Shown here: positions 1 to 12,394 of the stretch, one piece after another
Position numbering within the stretch: the stretch's first letter is position 1
How the letters are laid out: each line of letters begins with the position of its first letter
Notes under the pieces: generated by a model
The model's database searches: none
What the model saw: only the letters and a program-made list of their open reading frames with translations
What the model was told of the DNA's origin: nothing
Program-made: the position numbers and the translations under genes
DNA from: Hormiphora californensis
Taxonomy: Eukaryota; Ctenophora; Tentaculata; Cydippida; Pleurobrachiidae
Assembly: GCA_020137815.1 (NCBI GenBank)
Contig: CM035362.1
Location: 5,881,715 to 5,945,714, forward strand
Length of the DNA stretch: 64,000 nt
Direction: 5' to 3'

Positions 1-179
1 GGATTTCTGGGAGAAGGGATATAATGGGTTTAAAACATAAAACAGTCGGATTTCGGTAAATTATAATAGGGGTCCCCTCAGACGGAAGGTACATTGACTT
101 ATACTAGATACTTGACCCCGATTCTGAAGGCCACTAGGCCAACTGAAGGCGCCTGGTTCAAGTGGTACTGCAGACTGCA

Positions 180-244
180 CTGTATGGCGTCGCCATACCC
201 CATTTGATTCTCAGTGCGCTCAGATGGGTCGCGGCGCCAGACAG
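180..244. mobile_element. Short MITE, family 2 (ends CTGTATGGCG / CGCCAGACAG)
   Basis: About 65 bp with imperfect inverted ends rich in GGCGCC, flanked by an 8-bp direct repeat AGACTGCA (172-179 and 245-252). A second copy lies at 20178-20263 and a fragment near 51644. The element sits about 20-60 bases downstream (minus sense) of the donor of the minus-strand exon ending at 303. No coding capacity; the class is inferred only from the inverted ends and the direct repeat. Confidence 0.6.
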
Positions 245-302
245 AGACTGCAGCAGCAGTACCTGTAATAATATACGGTGCTCCAAATTGCAGCAGCAGT
301 AC

Positions 303-905
303 CTGTAATAATATACGGTGCTCCAAATTGCGGCCACAATGGTCCACAGGAGAAGTAAACCAAGAATTCCGGCAACAATTCCCACTCCCTTTAGTATAAC
401 GGGGGCGTCAGATCGTTCAGAGAACTCCAAAAACTGAGAAGTGAGATTGTTACATTAACTAAGGGAGAGAAGTGAGATTGTTACTTTAACTAAGGGAGAG
501 AATTCCCACTCCCTTTAGTATAACCGGGGCATCAGATCGCTCAGAGAACTCCAAAAACTGATGAAATAGAGTTCTTTTAGACTCTTTTAGAACTTTCTTT
601 TCAAATCAGAGAATGCACGGGAACACACTAGATAAACGCAATGGTACTGCTGCATTGCCACCTATAATTCACTTCTTGTATGTGTGAGATCTTGCACATA
701 ACAGGTGTCTATGTCACCAAACACATGCAGGAGCACAATGAAAGCCTAATCTCCAACCTTTTTCTGAGCATGGTGTCTGAAAGTGAGGACTTTTAACCGG
801 ATTTCCGCAGCCCGCATTCTCGGTGTCACTGGCAGAATTCCAAGATTCCGCGGGTAGAGCCCCTGATCCACACTGCAGTAGTAGTGCTATAAATAGTGTG
901 ATCAC
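303..905 (-). CDS. Partial type I membrane protein gene (two exons seen)
   Basis: The first exon starts with ATG at 905 and encodes a hydrophobic leader (MITLFIALLLQCGSG) followed by a Cys-containing extracellular stretch. Its 3' limit is unclear: a GT at about 798 or one near 727. A second exon at 433-303 follows a CAG acceptor and reads FLEFSERSDAPVILKGVG, then a single transmembrane helix (IVAGILGLLLLWTIVAAIW) and a YYYR end before a GTACTG donor. Leader + one TM suggests a small type I cell-surface protein; the cytoplasmic part would lie to the left, outside the window. Both edges of the TM exon are duplicated nearby (donor copy at 263, acceptor copy at 502-561). I do not recognise the family and the exon linkage is inferred. 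Confidence 0.4.
440..561. repeat. Duplicated acceptor + exon start of the TM exon
   Basis: 502-561 repeats, with few changes, the first 60 bases of the minus-strand TM exon together with its CAG acceptor. Between the copies a 34-bp unit (GAAGTGAGATTGTTAC...) is itself repeated twice. Confidence 0.7.
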
Positions 906-985
906 GTGTTAACGATATTACTGGCAGAATTCCAAGATTCCGCGGGTAGAGCCCCCGATCCACACTGTTGTAGTGCTATAAATTT
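825..985. repeat. Duplication of the leader exon start
   Basis: The block starting GGCAGAATTCCAAGATTCCG occurs at about 829-897 and again at about 921-984. It contains the start of the minus-strand leader exon, so the 5' coding edge exists in two copies. Confidence 0.7.
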
Positions 986-986
986 T

Positions 987-1061
987 AGTAATCAAATGAG
1001 TAATCAAATGAGTAATCAATTGAGTAATCAAATGAGTAATCAAATGAGTAATCAAATGAGG
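987..1061. repeat. 12-bp tandem repeat (GTAATCAAATGA)n
   Basis: About six units. It lies in the divergent interval between the membrane-protein gene (start 905) and the ANKAR-like gene (start 2443). The rest of 1062-2442 shows a (TC)n tract, a MITE and no gene I can support. Confidence 0.85.
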
Positions 1062-1214
1062 TAAACATTTAAACAGATCACGCGTTACTTATATGTATGA
1101 TATATCATGTGCATACGATGGAAACTTAGATAAAATCAAAATATCAAAATAACGACAAACTAGGGCATATAATCTACGTAACCAAATGTACTAAATCACA
1201 CAGAAGTAACCGAA

Positions 1215-1218
<4 letters not shown>

Positions 1219-1282
<64 letters not shown>
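1219..1282. repeat. (TC)n microsatellite
   Basis: Uninterrupted CT dinucleotide tract in the divergent intergenic interval. Confidence 0.95.
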
Positions 1283-1285
<3 letters not shown>

Positions 1286-1570
1286 TTGTAAGATGGCAAT
1301 GCGTGTACCTCACTACCTCATGGAATGCTGGGGCCTTACAACACACACACACTCATATGGTGGCTGTGGGGGAAAACCGCGCTACAATTGACCTTATTTG
1401 GTCATGTCCTTTTATGGATCGATTTTTTATAGTCTATAGTTCCCAGTTATTTGGAGTTGTATCATATGGATCAGAGTTTCTGTATACCGCATTCAAGTGT
1501 GTGTACGGCAGAAGAACAGTGCTACATGACTCTGCTGCATGTCGGCATCATGCCACCTAGCACTTAGCAG

Positions 1571-1680
1571 CCCCATCTTGATACTCGTCCCTGATTGGCT
1601 GATAACCAGTCACGTGACCTAAATATCGAGTTCTGATTGGTTGTTTACTTGTTTCGGTCGGTTCCTGCCCCATCTTGATA
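1571..1680. mobile_element. MITE-A copy, 5'-truncated, with 13-bp direct repeats
   Basis: The 3' part of the common MITE-A ends in TCGGTCGGTTCCTG at 1667. Direct repeats CCCCATCTTGATA at 1571-1583 and 1668-1680 flank it. MITE-A is about 105 bp, with ends CAGGAACCGACC / GGTCGGTTCCTG and an inner core ATTGGCTG...CACGTGAC...GATTGGTTG. Confidence 0.8.
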
Positions 1681-2030
1681 TGTGTGGCACAGTCCAATTC
1701 CTTTCTTTCCTCTGTCAGTGCGATACCTGCAACCAATCTCGCACAAGAAAGGGTCAGCGTGATACCTAACCACTCTCCTCGCTCCGCTCGCACGAGAAAG
1801 GGTTAAGAGAAAGGATCATTGCGATACTTGATAGTTCTCCCTCAATTCTTGTACAATCATAGTTTTTTTCCGCTTCTTGACTCAGTCATTACTGCATGGC
1901 GGAACACACTGATTTATCCAATCGCTACAATTTAGTACATGTGCTTTATCACTGCATGGCTCTTTGTTCTATCAAGTTTTTAATCCACTTGAATCAATCA
2001 AGGTCGGAAGGGTATTTGATCATTCACATC

Positions 2031-2036
2031 TCTCTC

Positions 2037-2067
<31 letters not shown>

Positions 2068-2094
2068 CTCTCTTTCTCTCTCTTTCTCTCTCTT

Positions 2095-2181
<87 letters not shown>

Positions 2182-2304
2182 GAGGTACCTGTTCATTTCG
2201 TTCAATACGCGTTAAACATTGCTCTCAATTATGCTTGCTACTCTGATCTTGCACTCATATTAGGGTCCACACAGAGAAAAAAAAAGAGAGAGAGAGAGAG
2301 AGAG

Positions 2305-2352
<48 letters not shown>

Positions 2353-2358
2353 AGAGAC
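2031..2358. repeat. (TC)n tract 2031-2179 and (GA)n tract 2276-2358
   Basis: Two long polypyrimidine/polypurine tracts of opposite strand polarity just upstream of the first coding exon of the ANKAR-like gene. Peptides read from them are low-complexity artefacts. Confidence 0.95.
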
Positions 2359-2442
2359 TTTGTGCATGCAGTGTGTAGATTCTGTTTGTAGCGACGAGAC
2401 ACTTTATTTTCTCTGTGACTCCTCAACCGGCTAAATAACGGA

Positions 2443-5406
2443 ATGTCTTTTCCAACCACGTAAGTTCAAACACAAGTAAACAACCAATCAGAACTCGTTA
2501 TTTAGGTCACGTGACTGGTTATCAGCCAATCACGGACCAGTATTTCCTGATTTGGTCGGTTCCTGTTCTAACACCAACCAATAATTTCTAACTGCATCCA
2601 CCCGTCTGATACCCTGCATCCATAATTTGTCCATCTATTTATCTGTTTGTTGTGTGACGTCACCTATAATAATACACGTGTTACAAATGGTGATAGAATT
2701 GAGAAGCACATGTTTCGTCCTGATGTTAGCTCTGCGGTGAAAACATAAAAAACTGATGCGATGAACTCCCTCTCTCCATGAGAGAGAGCTTGTTCAAATT
2801 AAGCAATTGCGTTGCTTGATAAACAAATGGTGGTATATCAATATCAAGCTATAGATCTAAAGAGACCCGTTCACACAGAACTTTCCAGTTTCCACTTGCA
2901 GTTCTATACTGTTTCTTGTTGTTTTTTTGTGTGTGTGAACGCAGTAAGTCTTGTCTTTTTTGAATAGATTCTGAAATCTGAATCCAATAATTTATCACCA
3001 CCTGACAAACCCCTGTCACCATGATAACTCCCATCACCCCCTGTAACCATGACAACCCGGCCTGACACCATGACAACACGGCCTGACACCATGACAACAC
3101 GGCCTGACACCATGACAACACGGCCTGACACCATGACAACACGGCCTGACACCATGACTCCCCCGCCTCAGGAACGAGGGGCACGGAGAACACCTCCGGC
3201 AAGCATACGGATTCCAGGCAACAGATAACCCCTTTGCGAACCGGAACATAGTTTATCCAGTTGGTGTTGGGGATATTGATATGGAGGGTTGGAGTACCTT
3301 CCATCATACCGCCGCTTCTAATGACACTGCCGTGAGTAAACAACCAATCAGAACTCGTTATTTAGGTCACGAGACTGGTTATCAGCCAATCAGGGACCAG
3401 GGTTGGGTGGGAACTGGGGGGGGGGTTGGTGTTGGGGATATTGATATGGAGGGTTGGAGTACCTTCCATCATACCGCCGCTTCTAATGACACTGCCGTGA
3501 GTAAACAACCAATCAGAACTCGTTATTTAGGTCACGAGACTGGTTATCAGCCAATCAGGGACCAGGGTTGGGGGGAACTGGGGGGTTGGTGTTGGGGATA
3601 TTGATATGGAGGGATGGAGTACCTTCCATCATACCGCCGCTTCTAATGACACTGCCGTGAGTTAACAACCAATCAGAACTCGTTATTTAGGTCACGTGAC
3701 TGGTTATCAGCCAATCAGGGACCAGGGTTGGGTGGGAACTGGGGGGTTGGTGTTGGGGATATTGATATGGAGGGATGGAGTACCTTCCATCATACCGCCG
3801 CTTCTAATGACACTGCCGTGAGTAAACAACCAATCAGAACTCGTTATTTAGGTCACGTGACTGGTTATCAGCCAATCAGGAACCAGGGTTGGGGGAACTG
3901 GGGGGTTGGTGTTGGGGATATTGATATGGAGGGTTGGAGTACCTTCCATCATACCGCCGCTTCTAATGACACTGCCGTGAGTAAACAACCAATCAGAACT
4001 CGTTATTTAGGTCACGTGACTGGTTATCAGCCAATCAGGGACCAGGGTTGGGTGGGAACTGGGGGGTTGGTGTTGGGGATATTGATATGGAGGGTTGGAG
4101 TACCTTCCATCATACCGCCGCTTCTAATGACACTGCCGTGAGTAAACAACCAATCAGAACTCGTTATTTAGGTCACGAGACTGGTTATCAGCCAATCAGG
4201 GACCAGGGTTGGGTGGGAACTGGGGGGTTGGTGTTGGGGATATTGACACTGCCGTGAGTATAGTTTGCAGGAACCGACTGTAAACAAGTAAACAACCAAT
4301 CAGAACTCGTTATTTATCAGCCAATCAGGGACCAGTATTTCCTGATTCGGTCAGTTCCTGATAGTTTGTCTGTGAATTATTTTTTGTCTGTTATAACAGA
4401 CCACTGCGCTGGCAAAATTGACCACCCTTCCTCCACAGCTGCAAATTAAAACACTGATCCTAACCTGCCACAGGTGCTCAGTGACATTATAAGCCAAGAC
4501 GGATTCGAGCATTTGGAATCCCGGACCGAGATACTAGATGGACACCAGTTCACCCCTCTCCTCTGTGCGGTAAAGGGTGATGCCACTGACACTTTTCACC
4601 TCTTAGTTAGTAGTGGAGCAGATATTGAGGCAAGGGATTGTAATGGTCTCGGTCTTGTCGAGGTATAGTGATCAGATGTTTTAATTGACCATGAATATGG
4701 GGTGATAATACATGTGACCAAAATCCAATATAATATGGCTTAAACTTAACTAAGGGATATTACTTTTTTACACATGGAATATTATGGTGATGATACATTT
4801 TACTAAATATGGCTAAGAGATATGCATTTTTGCCCATATATGGTCATTTTTTCAGATTGCTGTCAAGTTCAACTCGACTGAGGTGTTCAGCCACTTACTG
4901 GATCAGGGTTACGAGCACAAGGGTATCGATATTTGGGCAACTGTGCTCTCTCTGCTCTGTCAACGGGATCACCCTGACATGAGAGCTGCTGCCATGGAGG
5001 TAATATTATATGACCTTATTTGGTCGGATAATTATATGACCTTATTTGGTAATATTATAAACTAAATATGGTCACACCCCGATTACCGGGATGCTCGGGG
5101 GTTTTTCCCGGTAAATTTAATCGGGGTGCCTGGGTCAAATACCGTTAATTTCCTATTTATCGGGGGAAGTTTATCCTCCCGGTAAATTGGGATTCGGGTA
5201 AATCGGGGTTCCGGTAAATCGGGGTCCGACTTGTACATGTATGGTGCTGTAACTCTATGCCCATATATGGTATCTTTTTAGATGGTGGGTGAGATATTGT
5301 CACGGGATACGGATCACGTGACTGCATTTGTTACCCGTGGAGGACTCATTGCAGTGAAAGACATCCTGACTGACCTGGTGAATAGCTCCCGTAACAAAGG
5401 TGAGTT

Positions 5407-5476
<70 letters not shown>

Positions 5477-5704
5477 CTTTCTCTCTCGGTACCACTACAC
5501 GCAACCACTCCCGCATGGGGCCGTAAGGTCCCATGCGTGAGCAGGGTGAAATCCAAAGAGCCCGATACTTGGGTTCTCTATAGATTATAGAGAGAGCAGA
5601 GAGATAGAGAGCAGAGAGAGAAGAGAGGAAGAGAGAGGAGGAGAGCTGAATGATAGCTAGATCGTATCTCGCGATAAGGAGAGAGCTCGCTCCTCTCTCT
5701 CTCC

Positions 5705-5754
<50 letters not shown>

Positions 5755-5871
5755 CCTGCTGTCTCTCTCGCTCTTTCTCTCTCTCGGTCCACTACATCGC
5801 ACCACTCCCGCATGGGGCCGTAAGGTCCCATGCGTGAGCAGGGTTAAATCCCCCGAGCCCGGATCCTGTTG

Positions 5872-5929
<58 letters not shown>

Positions 5930-8900
5930 CTTTACCCATAGTTGTATCGATTACCCATAGTCGTATGGCTGATACGACTATGGGTACTGCTGATACGACT
6001 ATGGGTACCAGCCAGCGACATTACCCATAGTTGTATCAGAATTACCCATAGTCGTATGAAATTACCCATAGTTGTATCAGACACAAATACAACTATGGGT
6101 AAATTTCCCAAATTACCCATAGTCGTATCGATGGCAATGGATCTGTTCTGTGAGCTTCAAAAATATGTACCCATAGTTGTATGAAGGTACCCATAGCTGT
6201 ATTGCTCGGAGAGGAGCGGGAGAGAGGTGTAAATTTAGCACTTTTTACCCATAGTTGTATTATATTGAAATTGTGGGCGTTAAAATTATTGCTTATTAGC
6301 GATAATAATTAGTAATAATTAGTAACATGAAATAATTACTATAACTATTAATATAACTATTTTTTTGTAATATCATAGCACCGTTTTGGTCACATTGGGG
6401 TCACTTTTGGATCAAATCGGAGTCATTTTGGGGTCAAATCGGGATCGTTTCGGGGTCAAATCGGGTTGTTTACGGGAGCGTTTTAATGTCATTTCGGGGT
6501 CAAATCAGGCGTGTTTCGGAGTCATTTTGGGGTCAACTCAGGAGCATTTCAGGGTTGTTTGGGGGTCGAATCAGGGTCAAATTGGGGTTAAATCAGGGCC
6601 AATGCATTTAGCCCGAATGCTTCCGATTTTACCCCCATTCGACCCCGAAGACCGAAATTACCCCGAGACGCTCCGATCCCGACTCTCAAGTGAGTCATTA
6701 ATTGGCCCTCCAAAACAACATATAGAAATGGAGGATAAATTATTGAGGTTGGGACATTTTTATTTCTTAAAGTGAGAGTGGACAGAATCAGAATTGCACA
6801 AGTTTGACAAACTTAGTTTGTTGGAGGTCGTAGAGATAAGTTCTACGAGCATTTTGCCTTTTTGCCGCTCAAAATTGACCCATCCATCACTAAGATATTT
6901 TGGTTACTCTCGGGGAATTCCTGCTGGATCAATATTTATCAAACAGGATAGAAACTAACAAATTCTAAAATTTTTAATATGCTGAATTGCATTGCTCTGC
7001 TTCTGGACATGGACATGTCAATTCCTCACTGCTTATATTCAGAATGTGTTAGTAAAACACGACGATTGTTTCTATCCTGTTTGTTACATACTGATTAAAC
7101 AGGAATTCCCCGAGAGTAACAAAAATATCTCAGTGATGGATGGGTCGATTTCGAGCGGCAATAAGGCAAAATGCTCATAGAACTAATCTCTACAACCTCC
7201 AACAAACTTGTCCAATTCTGATTTTGTCCACTCTCACTTTAAAAATAAATATCCTTTGGGGTGTTGTCAAAATTGGTCAATATGTCAAATTTCCCATTTT
7301 TAGGAGAGAAATTTTAACGGCCGCCGGTGTGTGCAGGTTTAAAATCAAAATTTTAATTTTAATTTTAACTTTGGTATGTGCTGAGTGCTGACCCCAATAC
7401 CGGAGTCTAAGGTTCGAATTGCCAAGGTGCGTTAACCGAATTGCCCCCACCTAACAACACCAGTAGGAGATCCTCGTCTGGTATTGTGAGGACGTTCACG
7501 TGATTCCCACGTGAACTCCTATTGTTGTGGTCCGAATGTAATACTGTCAAACTTTACTCTTTTACTTACCCGGCCGAAGTCATTATATGTAAGAAATGTG
7601 TTCTGGTTATCCTTGGCAGGTTTGAATCAATGTCAGGTAAAAAGTACCATGCATGGCAGTACATACACTAAAGGCACTATGTAAATACATAACATGAACA
7701 ATTCTATTTTTGGAAATTATGATAAATCAACGTTTTAGATACAGATCAGACTAGCGGATGGCCTATTTGAGACCGGTTTCGTGTCTAACACCGTTAAATC
7801 TCGCTTAGATATTGCTAAGCGCTAGTTTTTGACATTTTTGTCGAATCGGTTATGTTTCTCGCTTAGAAAAACTCCAAAGCGTAGCCCTCGCTTAGCGCTA
7901 AGCGGGAAGACCCATAGTCGTATAAGTGTTACCCATAGTCGTATTGCTGATACAACTATGGGTAATTTCCCCATACAACTATGGGTAGGTGTCTGCGATA
8001 GTACCCATAGTCGTATGGAATCCCCAAAATTACCCATAGTCGTATGAAAATGATACGACTATGGGTAAACCCCCATACGACTATGGGTAGTTGTATCACT
8101 GGATACGACTATGGGTAGCCGCTCATACGACTATGGGTATTCCCGCTTAGCGCTGAACGAGGGTTACGCTTTGGAGTTTCCTAAGCGAGAAACTTTCACG
8201 ATTCGAAAAAAATCCAAATTTCAAATAATTTATGCTTGGCGATCTCTTAGAGAGGTTTTACGGCGTCTGAAACAAACCAGTCTCAAGTAGGCCCCCCACT
8301 AGTCTAATCTGTATCACAAATGTTGGTTACAACGTACAACTACGGGTCATCCCGCTTAGAGCTAAGCGGGGACTGTGCTTTGGGGATTTTTTCAAAGTTT
8401 GATTTTCCAAAGCGGCGAAAGTTTGTAAAAGATTCTAGCAAATTTTAGCGAAGTTTTACCTTCTGACAAGTACAGAAACTCGGGAACTAATTACATGATT
8501 CCAAACACACATCTCAAAATTACCCTTAGCCAAAATTACCCCCATCAGAATGTCGCTCGGCAATTTCCGCATTGGCTCGGTGATTGGTTCGGTAACAACA
8601 GGTGGTTTGCCGAACCAGTGGTTCGGAGAGTCAAGGAGGTCGCCGAAAACTTACCGCACAAGGACGCATGGCTCGGCAAACCACCTGTTGTTACCGAACC
8701 AATCACCGAGCCAATGCGGAAATTGCCGAGCGACATTCTGATGGGGGGCCTACTATTAAAGCCAAACTTTGATCAAAGTCTCGAGATGCAGAAACTAGTG
8801 ATTGTCCTAATTTAATGTGATACAGTTGAAACTTGAAAGCATCATGTAGTATGCACTACACTTAAAGCGACATGTTTAATGGTCAGGTATTCCTACCAAA

Positions 8901-11900
8901 TCATGGATTAATATGGGGTAAGTAATCGGGTGAAGCGGTAGGGGATTGCATATCATGATTGCAGTAAACTAGGGTATAATAGTGGTAGGAGTACAAAATG
9001 ATACATTCAATTGTATCACTCTTGATTAGGCCAACCACTAGTGTCTCGAAACTTGGTATGGCTAAGTATTTGTTCAGAGTAATCTTAATAAATAGGGGTT
9101 TATGGGCCAAATTTGCCCTACCCCGATTTAACGGACACCCCAATTTAACGGAAAAAAGCCCTTTCCCCCGATGGTGCCGTTAAATCCGGGTCCGACTGTA
9201 TCACGTTATGTGTTCGTGAAACGGTAAAACCTCGCTAAAATTTCCTAAACATCGGTTTGAAATTTTCGTCATTTCTCGCTTAGAATAATTCAAAATCATA
9301 GTTCCCGCTTAGAGTTAGCTCTAAGCGGGATGACCCATAATCGTATAAGGAGCTACCCATAGTCGTATCCAGTGATACAACTATGGGTACCATCACACAT
9401 ACCTACCCATGGTCGTATGGGGGATTACCCATAGTCGTATCATTTTTATACGACTATGGGTAGTTTTGTGGATTTCATACGACTATGGGTACCATTGCAG
9501 ACACTAACCCATAGTTGTATGGGGAGATTACCCATAGTCGTATCAGTGATACGACTATGGGTAACACATATACAACTATGGGTATTGCCGCTTAGCACTA
9601 AGCCAGGGCTACGCTTAGGAGTTTTTCTAAGCGATAAACTTTCTCAATTCGACAAAAATTTCAGATTTCAAATAATTGGTGCTTAACAATTTCTTTAAAA
9701 TATGTTTATCTCAATTAGTCTTTGTATCTACAACTACAGTCGAACCCTGATTTAACGGCACCCTCGGGGGAAAGGGTTGATGAATGAATGTTTATATGGA
9801 CCAAATATGCTCTACCCTATTTTTGTCCAAAATTATATACTGAGACACCTTTAACTGTTATATGCACCTATGTGATGACATGATCATTGCTGATTATAGA
9901 TAAAACATTTAAAAGTAAATTTTTCAAAAGTAGTTTTTTGGAGATATACATACCAGCCACGCCCGATTCGTGTGTCGATTCGCATGCCCTGCAGCTAAAT
10001 AGACGGTTCGAAACGAACCGATACGTGATACCATGCCGAATCAGGGTACACTAAGCGGCGTGAGGAATTATCAGCATTTTAAAATAACTATTTCTCTAAA
10101 AATTCTTGTGGAGCACCAATCAAAGTATCGACAATCATTCTATAAAGTGTAAAATTTTGCAAAAACATGATTGTACTTTCAACTGTATCACACTAGATTA
10201 GGACAACCACTAGTTTCTGCATCTCAAAGTTTGGCTTTAGTATAATTTTAGCTAAGGGTAATTTTGAGATGTGTGTTTGGATGCATGTAATTAGTTCCCG
10301 AGTTTCAGTACTTGTCAGACGGTAAAACTTCGCTAAAATTTGCTAGACCTTTTTTTAAAATTTTTGCCGCCTTGGAAAATCAAACTTTGAAAAAATCCCC
10401 AAAGCACAGTCCCCGCTTAGCTCTAAGCGGGATGACCCGTAGTTGTACGTTGTAACCAACATTTGAGATACAGATTAGACTAGTGGGGGGCCTACTTGAG
10501 ACTGGTTTGTTTCAGACGCCGTAAAACCTCTCTAAGAGATCGCCAAGCATAAATTATTTGAAATTTGGATTTTTTTCGAATCGTGAAAGTTTCTCGCTTA
10601 GGAAACTCCAAAGCGTAACCCTCGTTCAGCGCTAAGCGGGAATACCCATAGTCGTATGAGCGGCTACCCATAGTCGTATCCAGTGATACAACTACCCATA
10701 GTCGTATGGGGGTTTACCCATAGTCGTATCATTTTCATACGACTATGGGTAATTTTGGGGATTCCATACGACTATGGGTACCATCGCAGACACCTACCCA
10801 TAGTTGTATGGGGAAATTACCCATAGTCGTATCAGTAATACGACTATGGGTAACACTTATACGACTATGGGTCTTCCCGCTTAGCGCTAAGCGAGGGCTA
10901 CGCTTTGGAGTTTTTCTAAGCGAGAAACATAACCGATTCGACAAAAATTTCAAAATGTCAAAAACTAGCGCTCAGCAATATCTAAGCGAGATTTAACGGT
11001 GTTAGACACGAAACCGGTCTCAAATAGGCCATCCGCTAGTCTGATCTGTATCTAAAACGTTGGTTTATCATAATTTCCAAAAAATAGAATTGTTCATGTT
11101 ATGTATTTACATAGTGCCTTTAGTGTATGTACTGCCATGCATGGTACTTTTTACCTGACATTGATTCAAACCTGCCAAGGATAACCAGAACACATTTCTT
11201 ACATATGACTTCGGCAGGGTAACTGTAAGTAAAAGAGTAAAGTTTGACAGTATTACATTCGGACCACAACAATAGGAGTTCACGTGGGAATCACGTGAAC
11301 GTCCTCACAACACCAGAAGAGGATCTCCTACTGGTGTTGTTAGGTGGGGGCAATTCGGTTAACGCACCTTGGCAATTCGAACCATGTCATCTCCACGCTG
11401 CTCGTTCTGGTTCGAATTCCCCCAGTGGTCTTAATTTACCAGAATTTAGAATAAAATCATGCTAATATTGAAATAAGTTACTTTTTCAAATCTGAGACTG
11501 GCGAACTTAAACCAGATCTAGAGCCTTTTTAGTGGTAACGGGCAGGCTCGAACGAGCAGTTTTCTTCTGGAGATAAGATGCCGTCTTTATAATAGCTTAA
11601 CTAGGTGAGAGACATGGTTCGAATTGCCCCAGTGGTCTACCCTATCGTTATTTATATTCTAGACCAAAATCTAACGACCCCACTCCCCTTTTTTAATGTA
11701 TTTAATATATTGACTACGTATCTCTAATCTTATTATTTATTAACCTACCCATGACTTCAGGAAAAATATATCCGCATGGCATATCAGCGGTCGTCGAAAT
11801 TACTAACTTTCTGACCCAAGAAATTAACGTGGATGGTCCTCCCAAATTGACCCCAAAGTTATCCCAAAATGACACTGAATTTATCTTTAAATAATTCCCA

Positions 11901-12326
11901 ATGATCCTGAATTGACAATGAAATTATCTCTAATTTATCCCGAATGAACTCCGAGGTTATCACAAATTGAACTCTAAGTAGCCCCCAATTGATCCTAAAA
12001 TGATCATAAAATTTACCCATAGTTGTATAGTTATACACCGATGGGTAATATAACCACGCTCTCCGGACGCTCTCCGTCAAATACAACTATGGGTACCAAA
12101 ATACGACTATGGGTAAAGTTCATCTTCAGTTGAAAATCCGAGGCAATACCCATAGTTGTATCGCTCTCCGAATGACGGGAGAGCGGTCCGATACGACTAT
12201 GGGTAATGGCTATGGGTAATGGCTCGCTCTTTCTCTCTCTCGGTCCACTACACGCACCACTCCCGCATGGGGCCGTAAGGTCCCATGCGTGAGCAGGGTT
12301 AAATCCCCCGAGCCCGGATCCTGTTG

Positions 12327-12394
<68 letters not shown>

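Larger units (their letters stand above)
7411..11383. repeat. 4-kb inverted-repeat structure inside the ANKAR-like intron
   Basis: The left arm, about 7411-8840, is the reverse complement of the right arm, about 10165-11383, over roughly 1.2 kb at high identity. For example, GGTTCGAATTGCC at 7411 pairs with GGCAATTCGAACC ending at 11383. Each arm contains an array D block bordered by CGCTTAGCGCTAAGCG-type palindromes. A third, diverged copy in right-arm orientation lies between them (about 9010-9720). No coding capacity is seen. An unspliced transcript would fold into a hairpin more than 1 kb long. Confidence 0.85.

Noticed and set aside
1896-2215. Long open frames in the (TC)n and (GA)n tracts here and elsewhere (5314-5831, 12210-12495, 19807-20065, 34051-34620, 38097-39204, 41705-41933, 52465-52725, 59096-59533)
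   Set aside because: Ser-Leu or Arg-Glu dipeptide repeats that follow from an uninterrupted dinucleotide; no start context, domains or splicing.
2849-3343. Minus-strand frame with repeated SWCQAVL
   Set aside because: Translation of the 21-bp minisatellite opposite the ANKAR-like exon 2; the plus strand has the phase-consistent exon.
3281-4257. Protein-like frames repeating KQPIRTRYLGHVTGYQPIRD
   Set aside because: This peptide is the translation of MITE-A; the same words appear wherever the element occurs, on either strand.
5932-6184. Frames with THSRI/TTMGN repeats in array D (also 7822-8047, 9456-9686, 10735-10996)
   Set aside because: Direct translation of the CCATAGTCGTAT words on both strands.
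8495-8815. 106-codon frame across the 208-bp palindrome
   Set aside because: Frames are open on both strands because of the palindrome; it is a MITE inserted into an inverted repeat arm.
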